DNA from: Candidatus Nanoarchaeia archaeon
GTDB lineage: Archaea; Nanobdellota; Nanobdellia; Woesearchaeales; UBA525
Length of the DNA stretch: 64,000 nucleotides
Assembly: GCA_028279755.1 (NCBI GenBank)
Contig: JANQNB010000020.1
Coordinates: 62,001 to 126,000 of the forward strand
Direction of reading: 5' to 3'
Made by a program: the position numbers and the translations under genes. Positions within the stretch are counted from its first letter, which is position 1. Each line of letters starts with the position of its first letter. Below, piece after piece: positions 44,141 to 53,385 of this stretch. The notes beneath the pieces are model-generated. The model did not search any database, was not told the origin of the DNA, and was given only the letters and a program-made list of their open reading frames with translations.

Positions 44141-44767
44141 ATGGACATTTCGAACAGAGCTCTCGCAATCTTCTTTGTCTTCGCAATCGGCTTCAGCCTG
44201 TTCGCCACGCTGATCAACCTTGATGAGATCAATAAGATCACAGGACGAGCCGCTTCAGACACCGGCGAGACCAATTTCACGATCCAGTCTGATATCCAGA
44301 TCGTGTTCACCACGAGCCAGATCAACTTCGGGACCGGTTCTGTGAACAACACTGATGGCGGACCGACGATTTGCGAGAACTGCACGCTCAATTCTGAAAG
44401 CACCCGCTCGTTCAACTGCAGTGGCTTCAACACTGTTGCGACAGGTTTCGTGATAGAGAACCAGGGCAACCTTGACGTTTCCTTGAACATCTCGAGCAAC
44501 GAGACGGTTGCGCAGTTCGTCGGCGGGAACAGCACGATCCGCGCGTTCCAGTGGAAGATGGCGCAGGCAGCAGAACCGGGTTCATGCGGTGCGGGCTTGA
44601 ACCCGACGTCATATGCGACCGTGACCACGACGAACACGACAGCCTGCACTGATTTCAACAGTGCCGGTGCGAACAACGTGCTGGAGATGGACATCCAGAT
44701 CATCATCCCGCAGAACGCATCCACAGGTGAGCGGGCAGCGACGATCACTGCCTGGGGCTGGGAGTAA
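44141..44767 (+). CDS. Small N-anchored sequon-rich surface protein, copy 1
   Basis: 208 residues. A GGGGAG ribosome site lies just before the ATG, eight bases after the preceding stop. A single membrane helix near 8-25 (AIFFVFAIGFSLFATLI) is followed by ITGRAASDTGETNFTIQ and a beta-rich domain with paired Cys (ICENCTLN) and about ten N-glycosylation sequons. The closest relative is the next gene: the segments NFTIQSDIQIVFTTSQINFG and SLNISSNETVAQFVGGNS are identical or nearly so. This is a common architecture in DPANN genomes for abundant surface proteins; whether they form a layer or pilus-like structure is unknown. Confidence 0.8.
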   Translation: MDISNRALAIFFVFAIGFSLFATLINLDEINKITGRAASDTGETNFTIQSDIQIVFTTSQINFGTGSVNNTDGGPTICENCTLNSESTRSFNCSGFNTVATGFVIENQGNLDVSLNISSNETVAQFVGGNSTIRAFQWKMAQAAEPGSCGAGLNPTSYATVTTTNTTACTDFNSAGANNVLEMDIQIIIPQNASTGERAATITAWGWE

Positions 44768-44781
44768 TCCTTGAACTTCTC

Positions 44782-44797
44782 TTCACTAATCAGTGAA
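44782..44797. promoter_or_regulatory. Inverted repeat upstream of surface protein copy 2
   Basis: TTCACT-AATC-AGTGAA, a perfect 6-bp stem with a 4-base loop, lies just before the TATA box at 44811 and 15 bases after the stop of copy 1. Flanking CTTCT/AGAAG can extend it. It may be an operator or a transcript-end hairpin. Confidence 0.5.
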
Positions 44798-44810
44798 TCA
44801 AGAAGAGAAA

Positions 44811-44820
44811 ACTTTAAATA
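44811..44820 (+). promoter_or_regulatory. TATA box for surface protein copy 2
   Basis: ACTTTAAATA. The leader of about 35-40 bases ends with a strong GGTGGGGAGGCGATC ribosome-binding stretch before the ATG at 44881, which suggests high expression. Confidence 0.65.
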
Positions 44821-44880
44821 CCGCCATCTTCAGAGTTTGTGTAATACATAATAAAAGGCTCCGGTGGGGAGGCGATCACC

Positions 44881-45516
44881 ATGGAAATGTCAAACAAATC
44901 ATTAGCGTTGATTCTTGTACTCTCAGTAGCAGTGAGCCTTTTCGGCACGTTCTACAGCATTTCACGTATGCCGACGCCAGTGGCAGCCCCTCCGACAGGC
45001 TATGCCGCGTCTGACACTGGCCAGACAAATTTCACGATCCAGTCCGATATCCAGATCGTGTTCACCACGAGTCAGATCAACTTCGGGACCGGCGCAGTGA
45101 ACAACACTGACGGCGCTCCGACGATTTGCGAGAACTGCACGCTGAACAGCGAGGGAACGCGATTGTACAACTGCTCTGGCTTCAATGTCGTGAACACCGG
45201 ATTCCGCATCGAGAACCAGGGGAATCTCAACGTCTCCCTGAACATCTCGAGCAACGAGACGGTTGCGCAGTTCGTCGGCGGCAACAGCACAGTTCGTGCC
45301 TTCCAGTGGAAGATGGAAGAGAACGAGACTGGCGCGTGCGGCGCAGGACTCGCTCCTGGGACGTACAGCACAGTCACGGTGACGAACACGACAGCCTGTA
45401 CCGACTTCAAGACTGGAGCTGCGAACACGCTGAATATGGAGATCCAGATCCGAATCCCGCAGAACGCCTCGACCGGTACGCGCGACGCGACGATCACGGC
45501 GTGGGGTTACGAATAA
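44881..45516 (+). CDS. Small N-anchored sequon-rich surface protein, copy 2
   Basis: 211 residues, close paralog of copy 1. Membrane helix near 9-27 (ALILVLSVAVSLFGTFYSI), then a short spacer, YAASDTGQTNFTIQSDIQIV and the same Cys-pair and sequon pattern (ICENCTLNSEGT, CGAGLAPGTYS, TACTDF). It has its own promoter and the strongest ribosome site seen in the window, so it may be the main expressed form. Long identical DNA stretches shared with copy 1 suggest recent duplication or gene conversion. Confidence 0.8.
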   Translation: MEMSNKSLALILVLSVAVSLFGTFYSISRMPTPVAAPPTGYAASDTGQTNFTIQSDIQIVFTTSQINFGTGAVNNTDGAPTICENCTLNSEGTRLYNCSGFNVVNTGFRIENQGNLNVSLNISSNETVAQFVGGNSTVRAFQWKMEENETGACGAGLAPGTYSTVTVTNTTACTDFKTGAANTLNMEIQIRIPQNASTGTRDATITAWGYE

Positions 45517-45541
45517 ACCATTTTACTCTTCGGAGTCGATC

Positions 45542-46837
45542 ATGATGAAACGTCTCCTGTGTTTCTTCTTTCTTTTCGTTCTTGTTACACCGCTCGTCCT
45601 TGCAGGAGCGGGTGTCAAAGGGCCATCGCCTGGTGAGCGTTTCTTCGATTTCCAGCCCGGCATGGAGATCAACCTGGGGTTCTCGCTCTATGGCAGCGAC
45701 CAGCTCGACCTGGTGGTGAACGGCAGGCTTACCGAGTACACGACAGTCACTGATCCTGACCCGAAAGGAGGCCCCCGGGATGTCTTGGTCAATGTGCAGC
45801 TGCCTGACGAACTCCCGCCAGGACTGCACAAGGTGTATGTGGGAGCGGTCGAATACGCCCCAGGAGGCATGATCGGCGGCCGCGCAGGCGCCTTGATGAG
45901 CATCAAAGTGAAAGTCCTGCATCCCGAGCCATACATCGTGGCCAGCCTGAACATCGAACCAGCTGGTGAAGGCAGTCTCACCGCGAGCGGCACGCTCAAT
46001 ATCGACAGCTGGAGCCAGTTGCCCATGACTGTTTCGGCAGACATCACGATGCGGAATGATCTCGGCGAGATCCTGCACTCGTTGCAAATGCCTGCGCAAT
46101 CGTTGGGATCCAACCAGAAGCTGGCCCACCCATTCGTGCTTCCAGTGCAGGACCTGCGCCGCGGCTTTTATCCGGTGCAGGCGATCGTGGAATACGGCGC
46201 TCCGAACACGACAGACGTGAACGCGTCCCTGCGTGTCGGCGCGAAGAACATCTTCCTGCGGCAATACACTGAGGAGATCACGCAAGGGATGATCAACCGT
46301 TTCGAATTCGACCTCGAGAGCGACTGGAATCAAAAGCTTGAGGACGTGTACGGCAGTGTCAGCGTCGGTAGTGCGACAAGTGACCGGACGCCGGAGACAA
46401 GCCTCGGCCCGTTTGCAAGAGAACGGCTCGTCGCCTATCTCGATGCGACAGATCTGGAACTCGGGACGCAGCAGGGTGTCATCAGGACGCATTTCGAGGA
46501 TGAATTCAAGGAATTCCCTATCGAAGTCGAGGTCATTGCTGAAGCAACAGAGGCAAGCGAGGTGACACCGGCTGAGATACAGCAGGCCAAGGGCTTGCTG
46601 GGATTCGACAGCCTCACCTTGCTCTATGCATGCCTTGTCATCCTTGTCATCGTCAACCTCTTCCTCCTGCTCAAGCAGAAGCACAAGCCGAAGGAAGAGA
46701 AGCACGACAAGCCGCACGACAAACCGCAGCCAGCGGCCGCGAAAGAAAAACCTGCACAGCACGACGCGAAAAAGCATGACGAGCAGTCCGCAGACAGCAA
46801 AGAATACGGGGAATGGGACAAGCCACAGGGGCCATGA
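45542..46837 (+). CDS. Membrane-anchored beta-sandwich protein with charged inner tail
   Basis: 431 residues. Signal peptide LLCFFFLFVLVTPLVLA, then several beta-sandwich-like domains (VKGPSPGERFFDFQPGMEIN, LGFSLYGSDQLDLVVNGRL) with few sequons compared with its neighbours. A membrane helix lies near 357-378 (LYACLVILVIVNLFLLL), followed by a Lys/His/Asp/Pro-rich inner tail of about 50 residues (KHKPKEEKHDKPHDKP) with a repeated KHDKP-like pattern. The architecture resembles the 7479/42665 family, but the opening differs. It is followed one base after the stop by the 46839 gene, so the two are probably co-expressed. Confidence 0.8.
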   Translation: MMKRLLCFFFLFVLVTPLVLAGAGVKGPSPGERFFDFQPGMEINLGFSLYGSDQLDLVVNGRLTEYTTVTDPDPKGGPRDVLVNVQLPDELPPGLHKVYVGAVEYAPGGMIGGRAGALMSIKVKVLHPEPYIVASLNIEPAGEGSLTASGTLNIDSWSQLPMTVSADITMRNDLGEILHSLQMPAQSLGSNQKLAHPFVLPVQDLRRGFYPVQAIVEYGAPNTTDVNASLRVGAKNIFLRQYTEEITQGMINRFEFDLESDWNQKLEDVYGSVSVGSATSDRTPETSLGPFARERLVAYLDATDLELGTQQGVIRTHFEDEFKEFPIEVEVIAEATEASEVTPAEIQQAKGLLGFDSLTLLYACLVILVIVNLFLLLKQKHKPKEEKHDKPHDKPQPAAAKEKPAQHDAKKHDEQSADSKEYGEWDKPQGP

Positions 46838-46838
46838 A

Positions 46839-47249
46839 ATGCGCATCAGCAGATTGTTAGTGATCATCTTCTCAGTACTTATCGTCGGAATCACTGCGAC
46901 CATGACCTATTACTACGGCTTCTACCTGCTCGAGTATCACGAGATCCCGGTGGATTTCAATGTCAAGCAGGGATTGGTGGGAATCAACACTGACAGCGAC
47001 GCCCTCCACATGGGTGGCATCGGGCCTGGCGGCTATTCCCGCAGGAGGATGACGATCGAACCAGCGCAGGATGCCCGGCTCGTGATCCGTGTTACAGGGG
47101 GTGCGGCGCCCTATGTCGCGCCTGAAACGAACAATCTTGCAGTCAGGGCAGGCGAGCCCCTGGAGCTCATGTTCGTGGCCGCAATCCCTGTGAACACCAC
47201 TGAAGGCAACTACACCGGCACAGCTAAATTCTACTTTTTCCGCTCGTGA
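46839..47249 (+). CDS. Small N-anchored beta-rich surface protein
   Basis: 136 residues from ATG 46839; the longer ORF from 46626 is a shadow of the preceding gene. A membrane helix near 6-30 (LLVIIFSVLIVGITATMTYY) anchors it, and the rest is a single small beta domain outside (IPVDFNVKQGLVGINTDSDA ... NYTGTAKFYFF). Its last strands (VAAIPVNTTEGNYTGTAKFY) resemble the edge of a COG1470-like beta-sandwich. No catalytic motif. Probably an accessory part of the preceding anchored protein; this is inferred from spacing only. Confidence 0.72.
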   Translation: MRISRLLVIIFSVLIVGITATMTYYYGFYLLEYHEIPVDFNVKQGLVGINTDSDALHMGGIGPGGYSRRRMTIEPAQDARLVIRVTGGAAPYVAPETNNLAVRAGEPLELMFVAAIPVNTTEGNYTGTAKFYFFRS

Positions 47250-47256
47250 CGACAAG

Positions 47257-47265
47257 CTTTAAATA
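47257..47265 (+). promoter_or_regulatory. TATA box for the 47295 gene
   Basis: CTTTAAATA lies 30-38 bases before the GTG at 47295, allowing only a very short leader. Confidence 0.6.
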
Positions 47266-47294
47266 GGCTGGCTCTGCATTCTCAAGTAGTAGCG

Positions 47295-49223
47295 GTGGTC
47301 GTCGTGCGGTGGCTCACAATCCTCGTATTCACACTCCTGATTCTCAACACCTTATCCGCAGTCTTCGTCATCTACAAGACTGAACAACGGGTTGCACTCC
47401 CGACAGCGCAAGCCACGCAGGCAGAAGTGAATTTCTGCATCAACTACCCGCCGACCCTTGACGTGCCGTGCAACAGCACGATGGACCAGGACGTCATCTA
47501 TACGTGCCAGCTGAACGCCAGCGATCCTGAGAACAGCACTGTGCTGTACTTCCAGATACCCCAGCCGCCGGACAACGAATCAGTCTTCAACATCTCCGCA
47601 ACTGGACTGATCAATTTCACGCCGACAAATAACGACACTGGAAATCACAGCACCCTGATCGGCGTTGATGACAACAGCAGCTGCGACAACGCCCTCGTGT
47701 TCGAGCTCTTCAATTTCTCGATCTCAAACATCAATGACCCGCCCTACCTGATACAGAACATCCCTGACCAGACGTTCGAGTCCGGGACCACGCTCTACGC
47801 CTTCTCGCTCTACGATTATTTCGCTGATCCCGACAACGACCCGCTCAACTGGACGATCGAAGCAGGGGCTGCGGAAGTCGCGATCACCGCAAGCCTCGAC
47901 GGCGACACGGTCGTGTTCAGCTCTGACGGCTGTGGCGACGCCTGGTTCCGCTTCACTGCGACAGATCCTGGGAACCTGTCGGCGCAGAGCAATCTCGTCA
48001 AGGTCACCTCGTCATGCGTCGATCCTGGCGGTGGCGATGACACGAGCGGCGGCGGTGGCGCTGCAGGCGGCGGTGGCGGCGCAGGCCCGTATTGTGAGGA
48101 AGAGCTGGTCTGTCTGCCCTGGAGCGACTGCTATCCGAACGGGCTCCAGGTCCAGGTATGCAGGGACAAGAACGGCTGCACTGACGTGGAGATCAAGTTC
48201 TACCGGAATTGCTCGTATGTCGGCAATGCCACGATGTGCGAGGAGAATTGGCTCTGCGGCGAGTGGGGCTCGTGCTCGATCGAGGGTGTGCAGAATCGCA
48301 CCTGCTTTGACCTGAACGAATGCGGCACCCACCGGTACCGGCCGGCTTTGGAGCAGGAATGCGTGTATGTCGCTACCTGTTTCGACGGGGTCCAGAATGG
48401 CGAGGAGACTGGCATCGACTGCGGCGGTCCGTGCGAAGCGTGCAAGACCATCCAGCAACCAGAGTTCCTGCCGGAAGTGAAGGGCTTCAACCCCTGGCTC
48501 GCGCTCTTGCTCCTCATCATTCTGAGCGTGCTCATCGCGCTCTTTGTCCTGTACCGTGAACGCATCTATGAAGGGCTTGCCGAGCTTGGCTGGATGATGG
48601 CGCACAAGCATGACAAGGAGGTCCTGCTCACGCCGGCAGAGAAGCAAGCGCTCTTCAAGCGCTTGGCCACGATCGACGAAGCGCTCCCCCGGACGCCAGT
48701 GCTCAAGACGTACGAGCTCCTGAGCGAAACTGTCAGGACCTTCTACTCCTATGTCGCTGACATCCCCTTCGAGTTCACAGAAGAGGAGTTCCGGCTTGCG
48801 CTGTCGAAAATGAAGATATGCGACGAGTTCGAGAAATTGCTGCCTGCCTTCATGATACGGCTCTCGCTCCTCGAATCAGGCAAGATCCCGGGCGAGAGGC
48901 TCAACACCCTGCTCTATGACACGATCATCGAGGAATTCCGGCTGCTCATCTGCATGACGAGCGTGTATGAGCTCAGCGAGATCGAACGCGAGCTGCCAGA
49001 ACGGCAGATCACGCAACAGCTCTCGTTCAGCGATGAAATCAGGCTGCGCCTGCTCAACGCGTACGAAGCCCTGCAGTTCCTCAAGCTTGATGAGGCGCAG
49101 AACGAGTACCGCAGTATCCTGCGGGCGTACGACAGCATGGCCCTGGGCAAGCGCGAAGTGCTCTACAGCGACATCCAGCGCCTCTATCTCGAGATCAAAT
49201 ACGTGGCTGAGACGAGCGAGTAA
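47295..49223 (+). CDS. Trans-membrane surface protein with cadherin-like, thrombospondin-1-like and cytosolic helical domains
   Basis: 642 residues from GTG 47295 (GTG 47304 also possible). An N-terminal hydrophobic helix (LTILVFTLLILNTLSAVFVI) acts as signal or anchor. Outside: a cadherin-like part (about 35-235, with YDYFADPDNDP), a Gly-rich hinge (about 242-262) and a Cys-rich part with W-x-x-W-x-x-C thrombospondin-1-like motifs (LVCLPWSDCYP, NWLCGEWGSC; about 265-390). A second membrane helix lies near 399-422 (LALLLLIILSVLIALFVLY). The cytosolic 220 residues are helical and include FYSYVADIPFEFTEEEF and a final helix pair; this resembles the whole protein at 58397. Two membrane segments would place both ends of the outer part on the membrane. 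A signalling or tethering role across the membrane is inferred. Confidence 0.82.
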   Translation: MVVVRWLTILVFTLLILNTLSAVFVIYKTEQRVALPTAQATQAEVNFCINYPPTLDVPCNSTMDQDVIYTCQLNASDPENSTVLYFQIPQPPDNESVFNISATGLINFTPTNNDTGNHSTLIGVDDNSSCDNALVFELFNFSISNINDPPYLIQNIPDQTFESGTTLYAFSLYDYFADPDNDPLNWTIEAGAAEVAITASLDGDTVVFSSDGCGDAWFRFTATDPGNLSAQSNLVKVTSSCVDPGGGDDTSGGGGAAGGGGGAGPYCEEELVCLPWSDCYPNGLQVQVCRDKNGCTDVEIKFYRNCSYVGNATMCEENWLCGEWGSCSIEGVQNRTCFDLNECGTHRYRPALEQECVYVATCFDGVQNGEETGIDCGGPCEACKTIQQPEFLPEVKGFNPWLALLLLIILSVLIALFVLYRERIYEGLAELGWMMAHKHDKEVLLTPAEKQALFKRLATIDEALPRTPVLKTYELLSETVRTFYSYVADIPFEFTEEEFRLALSKMKICDEFEKLLPAFMIRLSLLESGKIPGERLNTLLYDTIIEEFRLLICMTSVYELSEIERELPERQITQQLSFSDEIRLRLLNAYEALQFLKLDEAQNEYRSILRAYDSMALGKREVLYSDIQRLYLEIKYVAETSE

Positions 49224-49292
49224 CTCACAGTACAGGCCTTCTCCTCTTGTTTTTCCACACGTTCAGCCCTTCTTTTCGGCATAAATAACAAG

Positions 49293-49302
49293 CTTTATAA
49301 AT
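49293..49302 (+). promoter_or_regulatory. TATA box of the ribbon-helix-helix/surface operon
   Basis: CTTTATAAAT; the transcript would begin near 49327. Confidence 0.65.
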
Positions 49303-49304
49303 TA

Positions 49305-49336
49305 CTAACTTAACTTAGTTAGCCAACTTAGCTAAG
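49305..49336. promoter_or_regulatory. Operator-like repeats over the predicted transcription start
   Basis: CTAACTTAACTTAGTTAG (49305-49322) and the palindrome CTTAGCTAAG (49327-49336) repeat the unit AACTTAG in both orientations just after the TATA box. Short repeated units of this sort are typical binding sites of ribbon-helix-helix proteins, and two such proteins are encoded next. Autoregulation is inferred. Confidence 0.6.
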
Positions 49337-49348
49337 TCGCAGCGACAC

Positions 49349-49364
49349 GGCCTCTCACGAGGCC
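49349..49364 (+). promoter_or_regulatory. Leader hairpin before the first ribbon-helix-helix gene
   Basis: GGCCTC-TCAC-GAGGCC, a perfect 6-bp stem, ends 12 bases before the ATG at 49377. It could affect translation or be a further operator half. Confidence 0.45.
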
Positions 49365-49376
49365 ATAGTAGCCACC

Positions 49377-49517
49377 ATGGTCAACGTCAACATCGAAATA
49401 CCCGACGAGCTGCACAGGCAGCTCAAGCTCGCTTCTGTCCTGAATGACAAGACCCTGAAGGCCTACGTGATCGAGACGCTCGATGAGGAGCTGCCAGCCA
49501 CGATCGGAGGGAAATGA
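49377..49517 (+). CDS. Ribbon-helix-helix DNA-binding protein 1, 46 residues
   Basis: Too short for the ORF track. The protein opens with a beta-strand and helix of the ribbon-helix-helix type (MVNVNIEIPDELHRQLKLAS), followed by a second helix (KTLKAYVIETLDEEL). Known of the fold: dimers insert the strand pair into the major groove; found in repressors and antitoxins (Arc/MetJ/CopG class). No ribosome site is evident before the ATG. The next gene starts two bases after its stop and encodes a paralog. No toxin gene follows; the operon continues with a giant surface protein, so a regulator is more likely than an antitoxin. Confidence 0.82.
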   Translation: MVNVNIEIPDELHRQLKLASVLNDKTLKAYVIETLDEELPATIGGK

Positions 49518-49518
49518 C

Positions 49519-49662
49519 GTGGTTAATATCAACATCGAGATCCCGGACGAGCTCCATCGCAGGGCGAAGATCACTGCCACGCTCGAAGGGATCACGCTCA
49601 AGGAACTCTTGATCAAGCGTCTTGAGAAACGCGCGAGAAAAGACGCAGGAGGGCTCCAATGA
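49519..49662 (+). CDS. Ribbon-helix-helix DNA-binding protein 2, 47 residues
   Basis: Too short for the ORF track; starts at GTG 49519. The opening MVNINIEIPDELHRRAKITA matches the first protein closely (12 of the first 14 residues are the same, by eye), while the second half (GITLKELLIKRLEKRARKDA) is more basic. The stop overlaps the start of the 1237-residue surface protein (ATGA). Two different paralogs side by side could form a heterodimer or bind two kinds of site. The close match of N-terminal strands, the DNA-reading part, suggests they recognise the same or similar sequences. Confidence 0.82.
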   Translation: MVNINIEIPDELHRRAKITATLEGITLKELLIKRLEKRARKDAGGLQ

Positions 49663-52600
49663 GATACGCCCGCGTGTTCACCATCGCGCTCCTGCTCCTC
49701 CTGCTTGCAGCCCTCACGACTAGTGTCAGTTTCACCTCGAGCCCGGTCATCAACAACGGCCAGACGACATACACTGATGACGATCTGGTGTGCGAGTGGA
49801 CCGCTTCCGGCGACACAGTCAACCTCACGGTGCGCTGGTACAAGGATGCAGTGCTCAACCAGACCTTCAACTTCAGCGGGAGCCTGCCGACAAACCACAC
49901 GATGCCTGCTGCCAACACGACACGGGATGAACTATGGGTATGCAATGTCACGCTGATCAACGCTACCGCCAATGTGAGCGCTGACGACAACATCACGATC
50001 GAGAATTCAGGGCCATTGACGCCGGTCATCTACAACGCGAGCGGACAGGACATCGGGATCGCCATGAACATCACAGAAGACGTTGCTTTTACGCTTGACA
50101 TGAACAGCAGCGACGCAGACCTTGACACCCTCACCTATTATTTCATCGACGGCAAGTTCTGCAGTGTGACAAACTCTGCGACAGGCGCGGTGAGCTGCAC
50201 CGCAACGCACGAATACGTGCGCGAAAGCCCCACAAACCAGACAGAGAACGTGACACAAGTGGATATCGAGTTCTGGGTGCGTGACACACCGCCGAACACC
50301 AAGTCGAGCGAGCGCACGATCACGTTCAACATCACGCCGGTGAACGACGCGCCGCAGGTCACGATCGCAGACCAGAGCACTGCTGTGAACGTGACCCTGA
50401 ACATTACCGTTGTCGCAACAGATGAGGAGGAGAACTGGCCGATCAATGCGAGCCTGATCGTCGCGCTCACCAGCGCTGCAGTCAGCGATGATGTCATCGT
50501 CACTGTCGAAGGCAATGACACGATCCGCATCGTCTACGGGCCGAGTCCTGTCGAGTACAGCGACGTCGGCAATCACACGGTCACGATCAACGTCACTGAC
50601 GCGCTTGGCGAGAATCTCACTGTCAACTTCACCCTGGAGATCACGAGCATCAACCGGGCGCCGTATTTCACCAACATCAGCCCGAGCAATTACAGCAGCC
50701 CGATCAATAGGACCTACGTGCTCTGGCAGGGTGAGAACCTCATCATCAACATGACGGCGAACGACCCGGACACGAACCAGACGACAGAGACATTGACGTT
50801 CAGCGACAATACGAGCATCTTCGTGACAGTCACCACCAATAGCACAGCCACGAACACGAGCGACGCGAAAGGATACATCAACTACACCGCGCTCAACGCT
50901 GACGTCGGCAACCACACAATCTCGATCATCGTCACTGACGGTGGGGGATTGAGCAATTCGACAGAAGTCAACTTCACGATCAAGAACCTCAACGACCCGC
51001 CGATCATCTACAACCAGAGCTATGATGCGCAGAACACCGGCGGCAATGTGAACATCACCAACCTGACAGCCTATCTCGACGCGCCGTTCCGCTACCAGGT
51101 GAACTATTCAGATCCTGACGAGGACATCGGCTATGACAACCTGACCTGGGCTGACAACACGAGCACGATCAACATCACGCAGGCCGGCTTCATCGGTTTC
51201 ACGCCGACAGGACTGCCGCGCAACGAGACGATCAATATCAGCGTGGTGGACATCAACGGCAGCCGGGACTATGTCACCGTGAATCTCGAGATCAGGAACA
51301 ATACTGCGCCGTATTTCAACGACACCTTCCCGCAGCTCAATTGCAGCGAGGGACAGCAATGCTTCTTCAATGTGAGCTATTATGCCAAGGACGACGACTT
51401 CGGCGACAACGTCACCTTGTACACGGCGATCTTTGTCGGGGCCAATTTGAGCAGCTTCTCCCTGAACAGCAATACCGGGATCATCGACTTCACCCCGCTC
51501 CAGTCAGAGATCGGCAATTACACCATCACGATCGTCATCGAGGATTCGAGAGCTGCGAACGCGAGCCAGACCCTGAACCTGAGCGTGAACAACACAGAGG
51601 ACTACCCGGTCTGGCTCCAGTACGACTTCAGTGCGAGCACGATCGTCGAGGACAAGGAGTTCAACTTCGTGCTCATGGCGCGCGATCGGGACATTAACTA
51701 TTCCGCGACAGAGAACCTCACGTTCACGAGCAATCTCACCTGGGTGACGATCACCTACCAGCAGACGATCAACGACACGGTCTACGCCCTGCTGGCCATG
51801 ACGCCGAACAGCAGCCAGGTCGGCAGCCACAACATCGAGCTCAACGTGACAGACAGCACCGGCAGGGTCAACTCGACAAGCCTCACGTTCACGGTGCTGG
51901 CAGACACTGATCCGCCGAATGTCACCGACATCCAGCCATACGGCAACACCTCAGAAGACAATCTCACCCAGGGCTGGCTCGACGTGACGAGCTTCCCGGT
52001 CAACGAGGAAGACGTGGCCTTGTTCGAGAACACGACAAGCGTCCGCTTCGAAGTGAATGTCACCGACGATTTCACCGGCGCGGCCCAGCTCGGCTACACC
52101 TGGTATTACGATGGCGTGTGGAACGCCAGCGGCACTGGCGACGCATCCAGGTTCCAGATCTACGACTTCGGCTTCTTCAGCAACGGCACCCACAACATCA
52201 CGGTCAGGGTGAACGACACCACGCTGGAGAACACGACCTGGACCTGGAACCTCAACGTGATCAACGTGAACCGGCCGCCGATCCTGGCAGGCAACCTCGA
52301 GAACGAGCTGAACATCAGCGCGACAAGCACGTATGCGAATTACTTCCTCAACACGAGCGGCACTGGCGGGTTCTACGATCCTGACGACGATCTGAACAGC
52401 GACGGGCAGATCAATGGCAACGAGACCCAAGACCTGACGTATTCCTCGACAGCCTGCACCATCGCGACCATCGCCTACAGTGATGAGGATCTGCGATTGA
52501 CCCCGCTCAGCGTGGGATCGTGCACTGTCACGTTCAACGCGACTGACGCGTTCGGTCTGACTGTCGGGAGCAACCTTGTCACGATCAATGTGCAGGAAGT

Positions 52601-53372
52601 GCCGGAAGGCGCGTCAAGCACGTCCTCGAGCAGCAGCGGAGGCTCGGCAAGCACCAGCACCAGTTTCATCCCGCTCGAGACAGAGGTGGAGACGCCGAAA
52701 CCCCTCACTATCGTCGCGCCGCAGCTCGTGACCATCTACAAGAACCGCACGGTCATCGTCCCGATCGAGCTCAGCAACAACTGGACCGAGCCCTTGGAGA
52801 TGATCGAGCTGGGAGCGCAGACCAACGCGACCGGCGTCACGCTCCGCTACGACACTGATTATATCGAAGAGCTCGACGTCAACGAGACACAACGCGTGAA
52901 CCTCATCGTGAATGGCTATCGTCTGGGATCGAACTTCGAGGTGACAGTGACTGCGAATGTCACTGAGCCCTTGTTCCATGATTCCGCCTTGATCCTGTTC
53001 AACAGCATCGAATCAGCGCAGGACGGTGAGGATGTGGAAGTCAAGGTGACCTTTGCGCAAGACCTGCTCAGCCAGCACGACGAGTGCCAGGAACTGAACG
53101 AGCTCCTCGACGAAGCGAATGTCAGGCTCGAGCAGGGGAACATCGACGACGCCCACCAATTGGTGGACATGGTGATCAACGGGTGCAAGTATCTCATCAG
53201 CCGGACGCAAGAGGACGGGCAGAAGCCTGCGATGCTCCGGACGCCATGGATCAATCTCCCGGAAGGGAATATCAGGATCATCTCGTTCACAGCGCTGGGC
53301 GCGGCGATCATCGTCGGACTGCTCGTCATGCTCTATTACCATCATAAGACCAAGGAGGAATATGATTTTTAG
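49659..53372 (+). CDS. Giant membrane-anchored cadherin/Ig-like surface protein
   Basis: 1237 residues. Signal peptide near 8-24 ([17 protein letters not shown]). The outer part is a chain of about ten beta-sandwich domains with cadherin-like joints ([50 protein letters not shown]) and very many N-glycosylation sequons. A Ser-rich hinge ([17 protein letters not shown], about 985-1000) is followed by one more beta domain and a short helical, Cys-containing stretch (about 1135-1180). A membrane helix lies near 1205-1227 ([19 protein letters not shown]) with a short charged inner end. It is translated from the ATGA overlap with the second ribbon-helix-helix gene. An adhesin or cell-contact role is inferred. 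Confidence 0.87.
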   Translation: MRYARVFTIALLLLLLAALTTSVSFTSSPVINNGQTTYTDDDLVCEWTASGDTVNLTVRWYKDAVLNQTFNFSGSLPTNHTMPAANTTRDELWVCNVTLINATANVSADDNITIENSGPLTPVIYNASGQDIGIAMNITEDVAFTLDMNSSDADLDTLTYYFIDGKFCSVTNSATGAVSCTATHEYVRESPTNQTENVTQVDIEFWVRDTPPNTKSSERTITFNITPVNDAPQVTIADQSTAVNVTLNITVVATDEEENWPINASLIVALTSAAVSDDVIVTVEGNDTIRIVYGPSPVEYSDVGNHTVTINVTDALGENLTVNFTLEITSINRAPYFTNISPSNYSSPINRTYVLWQGENLIINMTANDPDTNQTTETLTFSDNTSIFVTVTTNSTATNTSDAKGYINYTALNADVGNHTISIIVTDGGGLSNSTEVNFTIKNLNDPPIIYNQSYDAQNTGGNVNITNLTAYLDAPFRYQVNYSDPDEDIGYDNLTWADNTSTINITQAGFIGFTPTGLPRNETINISVVDINGSRDYVTVNLEIRNNTAPYFNDTFPQLNCSEGQQCFFNVSYYAKDDDFGDNVTLYTAIFVGANLSSFSLNSNTGIIDFTPLQSEIGNYTITIVIEDSRAANASQTLNLSVNNTEDYPVWLQYDFSASTIVEDKEFNFVLMARDRDINYSATENLTFTSNLTWVTITYQQTINDTVYALLAMTPNSSQVGSHNIELNVTDSTGRVNSTSLTFTVLADTDPPNVTDIQPYGNTSEDNLTQGWLDVTSFPVNEEDVALFENTTSVRFEVNVTDDFTGAAQLGYTWYYDGVWNASGTGDASRFQIYDFGFFSNGTHNITVRVNDTTLENTTWTWNLNVINVNRPPILAGNLENELNISATSTYANYFLNTSGTGGFYDPDDDLNSDGQINGNETQDLTYSSTACTIATIAYSDEDLRLTPLSVGSCTVTFNATDAFGLTVGSNLVTINVQEVPEGASSTSSSSSGGSASTSTSFIPLETEVETPKPLTIVAPQLVTIYKNRTVIVPIELSNNWTEPLEMIELGAQTNATGVTLRYDTDYIEELDVNETQRVNLIVNGYRLGSNFEVTVTANVTEPLFHDSALILFNSIESAQDGEDVEVKVTFAQDLLSQHDECQELNELLDEANVRLEQGNIDDAHQLVDMVINGCKYLISRTQEDGQKPAMLRTPWINLPEGNIRIISFTALGAAIIVGLLVMLYYHHKTKEEYDF

Positions 53373-53385
53373 GAGGCGATTGACA

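Noticed and set aside
45494-46903. 469-residue minus-strand ORF
   Set aside because: Antisense to the anchored beta-sandwich protein at 45542; shadow frame.
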